This document shows, piece after piece, positions 35,479-43,804 of a stretch of 64,000 nucleotides of DNA; position 1 is the stretch's first letter; every line of letters begins with the position of its first letter. This stretch comes from Mycobacterium sp. KBS0706. GTDB taxonomy: Bacteria; Pseudomonadota; Alphaproteobacteria; DSM-16000; Inquilinaceae. Position numbers and translations under genes: made by a program. Below the pieces are notes generated by a model. It searched no databases, was not told the DNA's origin, and saw only the letters and a program-made list of their open reading frames with translations. Location: the NCBI RefSeq assembly GCF_005938675.2, contig NZ_VCCH02000042.1, positions 1-64,000 of the forward strand, read 5' to 3'.

Positions 35479-36083
35479 GCCGCCGGCCAGGCCGCCATCG
35501 CCCGGCGCACGATCTTCATCAGCGCGTCGTATCCAGCGCCATCGAGCGCCTGCACCGACAGGCCCTGGATGATGGCCCCGTAGAACCGCGCCAGCTCGTC
35601 CGGGTCGGTCCCGGGCGGCAGCTCGCCCTCGCCGAGGGCCCGGGTAAAGCGGGTGCGCAGTCTCGCCACCGAGTTGCCACGCCTCTCCGTCACCACCGCC
35701 GCCGCCGGCCGGTTTTCCGGGGCGCAGGTCAGGATCGCGGTCGAGACCATGCAGCCGGGCGGATGGGCGGGATCGCTGAAGTCGCGGGCCGACCCCTCCA
35801 GGATCAACCACACCGCTTCGCGCGCGGTCGGCGCCGCCATCGCCCAGGGGGCGGCGCGCTGCGGGTCGGCGCGGTAGCGATCCAGCACCTCGCGATACAG
35901 CCGCTCCTTCGACCCGAAGGCGCCGTACAGGCTGGGCGTGGTGATTCCCATCGCCGCGGTCAGGTCGGCGATCGACGCACCCTCATAGCCCTGGCGCCAG
36001 AACACCGGCAGCGCCCGGTCCAGCGCCGTGTCGCGGTCGAAGCCCCTGGGACGGCCGCGCGGACGCGGCGGATCTGTTTTCAT
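35475..36083 (-). CDS. TetR family transcriptional regulator
   Basis: 202 residues. HTH domain: GRPRGFDRDTALDRALPVFWRQGYEGASIADLTAAMGITTPSLYGAFGSKERLYREVLDRY. The C-terminal ligand domain has a Cys in HPPGCMVSTAILTCAPE, the motif of the AcrR/YcdC-like (TetR_C_16-type) group. Divergent from the serine hydrolase gene, and two direct repeats lie between them, so autoregulation and control of the hydrolase are likely. Confidence 0.93.
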   Translation of the reverse strand: MKTDPPRPRGRPRGFDRDTALDRALPVFWRQGYEGASIADLTAAMGITTPSLYGAFGSKERLYREVLDRYRADPQRAAPWAMAAPTAREAVWLILEGSARDFSDPAHPPGCMVSTAILTCAPENRPAAAVVTERRGNSVARLRTRFTRALGEGELPPGTDPDELARFYGAIIQGLSVQALDGAGYDALMKIVRRAMAAWPAA

Positions 36084-36086
36084 AGC

Positions 36087-36152
36087 GATCGATCTGAAAA
36101 TCTGGTTGACGAAGTTCCTGCGATCATATTTCGTAGTGATCCATCTGAAAAT
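36087..36152 (+). promoter_or_regulatory. direct repeats (candidate TetR operators) and promoter
   Basis: GATCGATCTGAAAAT at 36087-36101 and GATCCATCTGAAAAT at 36138-36152, 51 bp apart, 14 of 15 identical. TTGACG at 36105-36110 between them could be the -35 of the rightward hydrolase promoter. Position in the divergent gap fits a regulator binding pair. Confidence 0.55.
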
Positions 36153-36163
36153 GGAGTCCTCCG

Positions 36164-37345
36164 ATGACGATCGCCGCTTCCCTGTTCGACGCGCCGGCCG
36201 CCGATCCTGCCCTGTCGCCGCGAATCGATGCCGTGATCGACCGGGCGCTGGCGGAGAAGCGGATCGTCGGCACGGTGGTGCTGGCGGCGCGGGACGGCCG
36301 GCTGGTCTACAGTCGCGCCGCCGGCCTGGCCGACCGCGAGGCCGGGCGGCCGGTGCGCGAGGATACGGTGTTCCTCTATGCCTCGCTGACCAAGCCGATC
36401 GTCACCGCCGCCGCGCTGCGGCTGGTGGAGGAGGGGCGGATCGCCCTGGCCGACCCGGTGACGAAATACCTGCCCGACTTCCGGCCGAAGCTGGCCGACG
36501 GCACCGAGCCGGTGATCACCATCCACCACCTGCTGACCCACACCGCCGGCCTGATCTACGGCTTCACCGAGCCGGCGGACGGCCCCTATCACCGCGCCGG
36601 CGTCTCCGACGGGCTCGACGTGCCGGGCCGGAGCTTCGCCGACAATCTGCGCCGCATCGCCTCGGCGCCGCTGGCCTTCGCCCCGGGTTCGGCCTGGGCC
36701 TATTCGCTGGCGCTCGACGTGCTCGGCGCCGCGCTTGAGGTGGCCGCGGGCGAAAGCCTCGGGGAGATCGTGCGCCGTCGGGTCACCGAACCGCTCGGGC
36801 TCGAGGACACCGGCTTTGCCCCGCCGGACCGGTCGCGCCTCGCTGCCGCCTATGCCGATGCGGCGCTGGAGCCGGTGCGGATGGGCGAGACCTACACCAT
36901 TCCCGAATCGCGGGAATTCCCCGGGCTGCGCTATTCCCCGGGCCGCATCTTCGACCCGGCCTCCTACCCGTCCGGCGGCGCCGGCATGGCGGGCACGGCC
37001 GGCGACTTCCTGGTGTTCCTCGAAGCCCTGCGCCGCGGCGGCGCGCCGATCCTCAACGCCGAGACGGTGCAGGCCATGGCCACCAGCCAGATCGCCAGGC
37101 TGGCGATGCCGCAGTCGCCGGGCACCACCTTCGGCTACGGCTTCGCGCTGGTGACCGACCCGGCGGCGGCCGGGGTGCCGATGACGGCTGGTACCTGGCG
37201 CTGGGGCGGCGTCTATGGCCATTCCTGGTTCGTCGACCCGGCCCGGCGGCTGAGCGTCGTCGGCCTCACCAACACCGCGCTCGAAGGCATGAAAGGCGAA
37301 TTCGTCACCGACCTGCGCGCCGCGATCTATGCCGGGCTGGACTGA
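36164..37345 (+). CDS. serine hydrolase, beta-lactamase class C family
   Basis: 393 residues. Class C/penicillin-binding-protein-like fold: Ser74-x-x-Lys77 in YASLTKPI, Tyr of the second motif in AWAYSLALDVLG, and a HSWFVDP/GGVYGHSW region near the end in the place of KTG. IHHLLTHTAGLIYGFTEP is very characteristic of esterase/D-aminopeptidase members (the family of EstB-like carboxylesterases). No signal peptide, so a cytosolic esterase rather than an exported beta-lactamase is more likely. Probably controlled by the divergent TetR regulator. Confidence 0.9.
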   Translation: MTIAASLFDAPAADPALSPRIDAVIDRALAEKRIVGTVVLAARDGRLVYSRAAGLADREAGRPVREDTVFLYASLTKPIVTAAALRLVEEGRIALADPVTKYLPDFRPKLADGTEPVITIHHLLTHTAGLIYGFTEPADGPYHRAGVSDGLDVPGRSFADNLRRIASAPLAFAPGSAWAYSLALDVLGAALEVAAGESLGEIVRRRVTEPLGLEDTGFAPPDRSRLAAAYADAALEPVRMGETYTIPESREFPGLRYSPGRIFDPASYPSGGAGMAGTAGDFLVFLEALRRGGAPILNAETVQAMATSQIARLAMPQSPGTTFGYGFALVTDPAAAGVPMTAGTWRWGGVYGHSWFVDPARRLSVVGLTNTALEGMKGEFVTDLRAAIYAGLD

Positions 37346-37374
37346 CAGGATTCAGCCCTCCGGCTCCGCTTCTC

Positions 37375-37432
37375 TTTAGAATTGGGCTGGGATTCTTTAC
37401 GGAAATATGAAGATTTCCGTCCCAATTCTAAA
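37375..37432 (+). repeat. long interrupted inverted repeat before orphan gene
   Basis: TTTAGAATTGGG (37375-37386) mirrors CCCAATTCTAAA (37421-37432) exactly, and inside ACGGAAAT-ATGAAG-ATTTCCGT (37399-37420) forms a second perfect 8-bp stem. A 12-nt bulge lies on the left. Much more AT-rich than the surroundings. It lies 39 bp before the start of the orphan 421-residue protein; may be an operator, a leader structure or a mobile-element scar. Confidence 0.65.
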
Positions 37433-37470
37433 CGTGTATGAACGGCCCCTCGGCTTTAAGGGGGGAAGAG

Positions 37471-38736
37471 ATGACGTTCAGCATCGAACGCGCGGGCCGG
37501 CCCGTCTTCGGCAGCCGGGTCCAGGACCGGCAGGTCTCGCAGGGGACCTCCTTCCAGGCGGCGCTGCAACGGGCGGCTTCGTCCTCGCCGGCCTCCCGGC
37601 CGACCGACGAGCCGCAGACGGAGCAGCAGCTGATCGCGCGGCTTCAGCGCGACATCGTGACGGATTACCAGCCCGAGGCGGACGAGATGCAGGGCGCCAT
37701 GGTCCTCGACCAGGTGAAGCCCTTCCTCGACCGGCAGCCTCCCGAGCAGCGGCAGGCGACCGTGCTGCGCCTGCTCGAGGCCTTCGAAACGCCGGAGGGG
37801 CACATCCCCGGCGAGGAGGCGGCCACCTATTACGATATCCGCCAGAGATACGGCTGGGTGCGGGACGGCATCGCATCCGCCGCCACCCTGTCCGGGCTGG
37901 CCACCACTCCCGCCGAAGCGCAGCGGCGCGAGGGCGAGGAAGCCTTCGCGTCGAAGCTCTACGACCGCGGCAACGAACTGGAGTACCACCCGGACCAGGC
38001 GCAGGACAGCCAGGGGGCGATGGCGGCCGACATCCGGACCTTCCTCGACGAGACGACGCGCGGCGCTGACAGCGAATACGCCTCGGAGATGAAGTGGACT
38101 GTGCTCAATCGGCTCTACGAGCGGGACTGGGTCGATGCCGGACCGGTGATGGGGGCGATCGAGCAGGTCGCGGCGCAGGATTTCGGCAAGGAGCTGCTGC
38201 CCACCATGCATCGCGGCGCGGGCACGCACGCAGCGGTCGAGGCCATCCGCAACCGGGCCGGCATCATGGGCGGCGATCCCGAGCGGGAGGCGCTCGGCAT
38301 CGCCAACCCGCAATTCTACAGCCTGGCGATCGGCGCCAGGCACGCATCCGCGGCGACACAGCTGGAGCTGGCGGACACCCTGGCCGACGAGCGCGTCCCC
38401 TTCTCGGACGTCACCCAGTTCGTCACCATGCCGCTCCAGGACGAGAGAAACTCCCTTCAGGAGAACGGGCTGGAGATGTTCCGGCGCCTCGAATGGCTGA
38501 CACGGGACATGGAGGGGCCGCTCGCCGCGCAGGTCGTCGGCAAGACGCTGGACGAGATGCAGAGCACGGGCGGCCTGCCCGACAAGATCGACTTCAACGA
38601 TTGGAAGGGCGACGGCGAATCCTGGGAGGGCAGTGCCCTGGCGAACCTCAATGCCGTCGCGGATCGGATCAAGGGGACGACGGCAGGCGACGCCGTGCTC
38701 GATCGGATGCGCGGCTACGGCATGATTCGCGACTGA
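37471..38736 (+). CDS. orphan protein of unknown function with internal repeat
   Basis: 421 residues from ATG 37471, with AGGGGGGAAGAG in front. No family recognised. Soluble, acidic, mostly helical, no signal peptide or membrane segment. Two repeats can be aligned: a segment near residue 70 containing YQPEADEMQGAM, then LDQVKPFLD, and one near residue 175 containing YHPDQAQDSQGAM, then ADIRTFLDE; each is followed by a helix ending LxRLxE. The N-terminal 40 residues are Ser/Gln-rich and look unstructured, which is seen in exported effectors among other things. Preceded by a large inverted repeat. Stands alone between a hydrolase and nrdJ. Confidence 0.75.
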   Translation: MTFSIERAGRPVFGSRVQDRQVSQGTSFQAALQRAASSSPASRPTDEPQTEQQLIARLQRDIVTDYQPEADEMQGAMVLDQVKPFLDRQPPEQRQATVLRLLEAFETPEGHIPGEEAATYYDIRQRYGWVRDGIASAATLSGLATTPAEAQRREGEEAFASKLYDRGNELEYHPDQAQDSQGAMAADIRTFLDETTRGADSEYASEMKWTVLNRLYERDWVDAGPVMGAIEQVAAQDFGKELLPTMHRGAGTHAAVEAIRNRAGIMGGDPEREALGIANPQFYSLAIGARHASAATQLELADTLADERVPFSDVTQFVTMPLQDERNSLQENGLEMFRRLEWLTRDMEGPLAAQVVGKTLDEMQSTGGLPDKIDFNDWKGDGESWEGSALANLNAVADRIKGTTAGDAVLDRMRGYGMIRD

Positions 38737-38860
38737 GTCTCCGCTTCCGATCCATGCCGGGCCGGCATGCCCGGGTCCTGGGGCAGCCACTGTGTTTGGT
38801 TGACCGGACTTGACCGCACCCCCATCCTTTGGGGGTATGCCGTTCTGCGGGAGGTCCGTC

Positions 38861-41116
38861 GTGGCCGAGCCGGGCGATATCGCGACCCAGATCTGGGACA
38901 TGAAGTACCGGCTGAAGCAGCCGGACGGCACCCCGGTTGATTCGACGGTCGAGGACAGCTGGCGCCGGGTCGCGACCGCCGTGGCCGCCGCCGAATCGGA
39001 CCCCGGGCTGTGGACCGAACGCTTCCTCGGCATCCTGCGCGACCATCGCTACCTGCCGGCCGGCCGCATCCTGGCCGGCGCCGGCACCGGGCGCGACGTC
39101 ACCCTGTTCAACTGTTTCGTCATGGGCACGGTGCCGGACAGCATGTCCGGCATCTTCGCCCATCTGCGCGAGGCGGCGCTGACGCTGCAGCAGGGCGGCG
39201 GCATCGGCTATGACTTCTCCACCATCCGGCCGAAGGGCGCGCCGGTCGCCGGCGTCGGCGCCGATGCCTCGGGCCCGCTGTCGTTCATGGATGTGTGGGA
39301 CGCGATGTGCCGCACCATCATGTCCGCCGGCTCCCGCCGCGGCGCGATGATGGCGACCTTGCGCTGCGACCACCCGGACGTGGTCGACTTCATCGAGGCC
39401 AAGCGCACCCCCGGCCGGCTGCGCATGTTCAACCTCTCGGTCCTGGTCACCGACCCGTTCATGCAGGCGGTGGCCGACGACGCGCCCTGGGACCTGGTGT
39501 TCGGCGGCCGCGTCTTCCGCACCCTGCCGGCGCGCGAGCTGTGGGACCGGATCATGCGCTCGACCTATGATTCGGCCGAGCCTGGCGTGATCTTCATCGA
39601 CCGCATCAATGCCCGCAATAATCTCCAATATTGTGAGCAGATTCAAAGCACTAACCCGTGTGGCGAACAGCCGCTGCCGCCCTACGGTGCCTGCCTGCTC
39701 GGCTCGGTCAACCTGGCGAAGCTGGTGGTCGATCCGTTCACGCCCGACGCCCGCTTCGACCATGCGGCGCTGGCGGAGATCGTGCCGGTCGCGATCCGGC
39801 TGATGGACAATGTCGTCGATGTCTCGCGCTTCCCGCTGCAGGAGCAGCAGGCCGAGGCCTGGGCCAAGCGGCGCATCGGCCTCGGCGTCACCGGCCTAGC
39901 CGATGCCTTCCTGATGCTCGGGGTGCGCTACGGCTCGCCCGAATCGGCGGCGCTGACCGAGGAGTGGCTGGAGGCGATCAAGCGGCACTCGTATCGCGCC
40001 TCGGCCGGGATCGCGGCGGAGAAGGGGCCCTTCCCGCTGTTCGACCGCGACGCGTTCCTGGCCGCGCCGGGCGTCGCCGAGCTGCCGCAGGAGGTCTGCG
40101 ACCTGATCGCCCGGCACGGCATCCGCAACGCGCTCCTCACCTCGATCGCGCCGACCGGCACCATCTCGCTCTTCGCCGGCAACGTCGCCTCCGGGATCGA
40201 GCCGGTCTTCGCCTGGACCCACACCCGCAACGTGCTGCTGCCCGACGGCAGCCGCCGGGCGGAGACGGTGGAGAACCACGCCTATCGCCTGTTCCGCGAG
40301 ATCCACGGTGCCGAGGCGCCGCTGCCGGACTATTTCGTCGACGCCCAGACCCTGCAGCCGTCCGACCATCTGGCGATCCAGGCGGCGGCGCAGAAGCACA
40401 TCGACAGCTCGATCAGCAAGACCATCAACTGCCCCGAGGACCTGTCCTTCGACGCCTTCAAGGACGTCTACGCCCAGGCCTATGCGCTGGGCTGCAAGGG
40501 CTGCACCACCTACCGGCCGAACCCGATCACCGGCGCGGTGCTGGAGGCGAAACCGGCGGAGAAGCGGGCGGCCGACGCCCCCGGCCTCAGCGTGCCCGCG
40601 GCGCGGCCGGAGGTGCTGCCGGGCGAGACCTACAAGCTGCGCTGGCCGGACAGCGACCACGCCATCTACGTCACCCTCAACGACACGGTGATCGACGGCC
40701 AGCGCCGGCCCTTCGAGATCTTCATCAACTCGAAGAACATGGAGCACTACGCCTGGACCGTGGCGCTGACCCGGATGATCAGCGCCGTGTTCCGCCGCGG
40801 CGGCGACGTCGCCTTCGTGGTCGAGGAGCTGAAGGCCGTGTTCGACCCGCGCGGCGGCCAGTGGATGGGCGGCCGCTACGTGCCGTCGCTCTTGGCCGCG
40901 ATCGGCGAGACCATCGAGCGGCACATGGTGGCGACCGGCTTCCTGGCGAAGCCGGAGGGCATCGTGCCGGAGGTGGCGGTCGAGGTCACGGCCGAGCCTG
41001 TGGGCCATCCGGTGCGGCCGCCGGGCCGGTCCTGCCCGAAATGCGGCCACCCGACCCTGATCCGGCAGGAAGGCTGCGACACCTGCCTGAACTGCGGCTA
41101 TTCGCGCTGCGGCTAA
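38861..41116 (+). CDS. nrdJ: adenosylcobalamin-dependent ribonucleoside-diphosphate reductase
   Basis: 751 residues from GTG 38861 (GGGAGG six bases upstream; a TTG at 38810 would add 17 odd residues). Class II reductase making deoxyribonucleotides with B12 and no separate radical subunit. Signature pieces: RYLPAGRILAGAGTG, LFNCFVMG (redox Cys), LQQGGGIGYDFS, QSTNPCGEQPLPPYGACLLGSVNL (active-site NPCGE), SIAPTGTISL. The C-terminal CPKCGHPTL...CDTCLNCGYSRCG carries the Cys-rich reductant-exchange tail. No cobalamin riboswitch is apparent upstream. Confidence 0.95.
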   Translation: MAEPGDIATQIWDMKYRLKQPDGTPVDSTVEDSWRRVATAVAAAESDPGLWTERFLGILRDHRYLPAGRILAGAGTGRDVTLFNCFVMGTVPDSMSGIFAHLREAALTLQQGGGIGYDFSTIRPKGAPVAGVGADASGPLSFMDVWDAMCRTIMSAGSRRGAMMATLRCDHPDVVDFIEAKRTPGRLRMFNLSVLVTDPFMQAVADDAPWDLVFGGRVFRTLPARELWDRIMRSTYDSAEPGVIFIDRINARNNLQYCEQIQSTNPCGEQPLPPYGACLLGSVNLAKLVVDPFTPDARFDHAALAEIVPVAIRLMDNVVDVSRFPLQEQQAEAWAKRRIGLGVTGLADAFLMLGVRYGSPESAALTEEWLEAIKRHSYRASAGIAAEKGPFPLFDRDAFLAAPGVAELPQEVCDLIARHGIRNALLTSIAPTGTISLFAGNVASGIEPVFAWTHTRNVLLPDGSRRAETVENHAYRLFREIHGAEAPLPDYFVDAQTLQPSDHLAIQAAAQKHIDSSISKTINCPEDLSFDAFKDVYAQAYALGCKGCTTYRPNPITGAVLEAKPAEKRAADAPGLSVPAARPEVLPGETYKLRWPDSDHAIYVTLNDTVIDGQRRPFEIFINSKNMEHYAWTVALTRMISAVFRRGGDVAFVVEELKAVFDPRGGQWMGGRYVPSLLAAIGETIERHMVATGFLAKPEGIVPEVAVEVTAEPVGHPVRPPGRSCPKCGHPTLIRQEGCDTCLNCGYSRCG

Positions 41117-41697
41117 GCCGCTGGCTCTGCCGCCTCGGCCACCTTCTTCGCCAGCGCGAACAAGGCGCCGTCGCGGATGCCGAGCTCGCGCAGATGCTCG
41201 ACCGTGTTCAGCAGATAGTCGCGGTTCGGTCCGCTGCTGCCGATGCCGGTGCGGATCATCGCCAGCGTCTCCTCCGGCCCGAGCGTGCCGCGGTATTGGT
41301 GGTGGCGGCGATCGGCCAGAAAGCAGCAGGCCGTGACCGGGCCGAAGGGCAAGCGGATCTCTTTGAGACTGGGGCGGTAGACGCCGGTCACCATCTCGCG
41401 CTCCCAGAGATAGGCGACCACAGCCTGCACATGCTCCGGCGCCACCTTGAACGCCATGCCGCGGCAGGAGCCGCCGCGGTCGAGGCCCAGCACCAGCCCC
41501 GGCCGCTCCGGCGTGCCGCGGTAGCGGTGCGACAGCACGCAGAAACGGCGGTGATAGCCGTGCAGCACCGCCGGCTGCCGCTCGAGATGCGGGAAGCCCG
41601 GATTCCACATCAGCGAACCGTAGCCGAACACCCAGAGCGGCTCGCCCGGCATCAGCGGCAGGTTCGGCGTCTTCCAATCGTGATGACCATCGGCCAT
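41113..41697 (-). CDS. ChaC-like gamma-glutamylcyclotransferase
   Basis: 194 residues from ATG 41697. VFGYGSLMWNPGF is the substrate-binding loop of ChaC-type glutathione-specific gamma-glutamylcyclotransferases. YHRRFCVLSHRYRGTPERPGLVLGLDRGGSCRG matches the following strands; the catalytic Glu should be in LWEREMVTGVYRP. Converts glutathione to 5-oxoproline and Cys-Gly. The 3' end overlaps nrdJ by 4 bp (convergent). Confidence 0.93.
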   Translation of the reverse strand: MADGHHDWKTPNLPLMPGEPLWVFGYGSLMWNPGFPHLERQPAVLHGYHRRFCVLSHRYRGTPERPGLVLGLDRGGSCRGMAFKVAPEHVQAVVAYLWEREMVTGVYRPSLKEIRLPFGPVTACCFLADRRHHQYRGTLGPEETLAMIRTGIGSSGPNRDYLLNTVEHLRELGIRDGALFALAKKVAEAAEPAA

Positions 41698-41820
41698 ATC
41701 ACAGATGTACCCTTTCGCAGCTGCGAAGGGGAGGGGCGTCGTGTCGCGTTTCGCCGGTTCGGCTTGACTCCGCGGCCCGGTCGCGGCCACGTGCCCTCCT
41801 CGCCACCATCCGGGACCGCC

Positions 41821-42840
41821 ATGCGTCGCCGCCGCCGTATCGTCGCCGTTCCCACCACCCTCGTCGTCCTGCTCGCCGCCGGCTGGACCGGCGGCTGGTA
41901 CTGGGCCGCGGGGAAGGTCGAAGCCCAGGTGCAGGCCTTCGCCGCCAACCCGCCGCCCGGGGTCACGGTCGATCCCGGCACGGTCAGCGTCGAGGGCTTC
42001 CCGCTGGCCTTCACCGTCGAATCGCAGGCGCCTAGCCTGCGCCGGATCGACGGGTTGACCTGGAACGCCGCCGGGGTGGTCGCCACCGCCAAGCCCTGGA
42101 CCCTGCCCGAAGTCGGCTTCACCATCGCGCCGCCGCAGCGCATCACCCTGCCGGGCAGCCCGGCCCTCACCGTCGAGGTCAAAGGATCGGGCAGCGGCAG
42201 CGCCCGCATCGGCAGCGACGGCAAGCCGAACCGGGTGCTGCTGACCCTGTCCCAGGTCGAGCTCGCCGGCGGGCTGCTGCAGGCGCCGCTGCCGATCGCC
42301 CGGATCAACGGCTCGGTCGACCGCGCGCCGGAGGAAGCCGGGGCCGGCGCCGCCGCCTCGCTCGACATCGAGGGGCTGGAGACGCCGGATCTCGGCCTCG
42401 GGGCCATGGGCCGGCGGGTCGACATGGTGGCGGCGCGGTTGACCGTGCTGGGCCCGCTGCCGAAGGCCGCGACCGCGCCGGAGCTGACCGCCTGGCGCGC
42501 CGCCGGCGGCAAGCTTAGGGTCGACCAGCTGGCGCTGCGCTGGGGGCCGCTGGTGATCGACGCCGACGGCACCCTCGACCTCGACGACAAGCTGCAGCCG
42601 CAGGGCACGCTGACGGCGAAGATCCGCGGCTACGGCCCGGTGATCGAGGACCTGCAGAAGGCCGGCGTGGTGAAGGACCGTGACGCCGGCTTCGCCAAGG
42701 TCGGGCTCGACCTGATGGCCGGCCAGCCGGCGGCGGACGGCACCCGCACCGTCACCGCTCCGATCGCGATCGAGAAGGGCCGCGTCTCCTTCGGCCCGCT
42801 GCAGGTGGCGAAGCTGCCGGAGATCCGCTGGAAGGACTAG
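41821..42840 (+). CDS. DUF2125 domain-containing protein
   Basis: 339 residues. A single N-terminal hydrophobic segment (VPTTLVVLLAAGWTGGWYWAA) that may be a signal anchor, then an all-beta body. WYWAAGKVEAQVQAF followed by VSVEGFPLAFTV is the DUF2125 start, and PWTLPEVGFTIAPPQRITLP also matches. Probably periplasmic and AsmA/YdgA-like in fold. Function unknown. The tyrA-hisC-chorismate mutase operon is convergent with it, the arrangement found in related genomes. Confidence 0.88.
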   Translation: MRRRRRIVAVPTTLVVLLAAGWTGGWYWAAGKVEAQVQAFAANPPPGVTVDPGTVSVEGFPLAFTVESQAPSLRRIDGLTWNAAGVVATAKPWTLPEVGFTIAPPQRITLPGSPALTVEVKGSGSGSARIGSDGKPNRVLLTLSQVELAGGLLQAPLPIARINGSVDRAPEEAGAGAAASLDIEGLETPDLGLGAMGRRVDMVAARLTVLGPLPKAATAPELTAWRAAGGKLRVDQLALRWGPLVIDADGTLDLDDKLQPQGTLTAKIRGYGPVIEDLQKAGVVKDRDAGFAKVGLDLMAGQPAADGTRTVTAPIAIEKGRVSFGPLQVAKLPEIRWKD

Positions 42841-42853
42841 ACGGCGGGGCCGG

Positions 42854-43804
42854 TCAGTCCTCGTCCTTGGTCAGGCGCGCCGCTTTCTCCGGCTCCATCT
42901 CCTCCTGATGGGCATCGACGACGCCACGGCGGATGGCTCGGGTGCGGGTGAACCAGGATTGCAGCGTGTCGCCCTCGCCGCGGCGGATGGCGCGCTGCAG
43001 CCGCACCAGGTCCTCGGTGAATTGCTGCAGCACCTCCAGCACCGCGTCCTTGTTGGTCAGGAACACGTCGCGCCACATCACCGGGTCGGAGCCGGCGATG
43101 CGGGTGAAGTCGCGGAAGCCGCCGGCCGAGAAGCGGATCACTTCGGCCTGGGTCGCCTCTTCCATGTCCGAGGCGGTGCCGACGATGGTGTAGGCGATCA
43201 GATGCGGGATGTGCGAGGTGATGGCCAGCACCCGGTCATGGTGCTCGGCGGTCATGCGCTCGACCATCATGCCCATGCCGCGCCACAGCGCCTCGACCTT
43301 GGCCACCGCCTGCGGGTCGACGCCCGGCTCCGGCGTCAGCACGCACCAGCGGTCGATGAACAGCTCGGCGAAGCCGGCGGACGGGCCGGAATGCTCGGTG
43401 CCGGCGATCGGATGGCCGGGCACCAGATGCACGCCGGCCGGCAGATAGGGGGCGATGGTCTTCGCCACCATGCCCTTGACCGAGCCGACATCGGTGATCA
43501 CGGCGCCCGGCGCCAGGGCCGGGGCGATGGCCTTGGCCAGCTGCTCATAGGCGCCCATCGGGGCGCAGATCATCACCGCGTCGGCGCCGGCCACGGCGGC
43601 CGCCGGGTCAGCCTCGACCCGGTCGAGGAAGCCGAGAGCCATCGCCTCGTCGCGGGTCTCCTGGCGGCGGGCATGGCCGACGATCTCGCCCGCCAGCCCG
43701 TGCCTGCGGGCGGCGCGCGCGACGGAGGAGCCGATCAGGCCGATGCCCAGCAGGGCCAGGCGCCGGAAGACCGGTGCCGCGGGTTCGGTCGCCGGCGCGC
43801 TCAT
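42854..43804 (-). CDS. tyrA: prephenate/arogenate dehydrogenase
   Basis: 316 residues. NAD(P) motif LALLGIGLIGSSVARAARRHG at the N-terminus, TDVGSVKGMV, HLVPGHPIAGTEHSGP (catalytic His), and ITSHIPHLIAYTIVG in the helical C-terminal domain. Converts prephenate or arogenate to the tyrosine precursor. Start ATG 43804 overlaps the hisC stop (ATGA). The C-terminal 25 residues form a charged tail. Confidence 0.95.
   Translation of the reverse strand: MSAPATEPAAPVFRRLALLGIGLIGSSVARAARRHGLAGEIVGHARRQETRDEAMALGFLDRVEADPAAAVAGADAVMICAPMGAYEQLAKAIAPALAPGAVITDVGSVKGMVAKTIAPYLPAGVHLVPGHPIAGTEHSGPSAGFAELFIDRWCVLTPEPGVDPQAVAKVEALWRGMGMMVERMTAEHHDRVLAITSHIPHLIAYTIVGTASDMEEATQAEVIRFSAGGFRDFTRIAGSDPVMWRDVFLTNKDAVLEVLQQFTEDLVRLQRAIRRGEGDTLQSWFTRTRAIRRGVVDAHQEEMEPEKAARLTKDED

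Noticed and set aside
35475..35811. Minus-strand continuation through doxX as an alternative gene (35071-35811)
   Set aside because: Out of frame with TetR and opposite a four-helix DoxX protein; no domain.
38737..38860. Cobalamin riboswitch upstream of nrdJ
   Set aside because: The gap is too short and lacks the B12-box sequence; only a small hairpin is seen.
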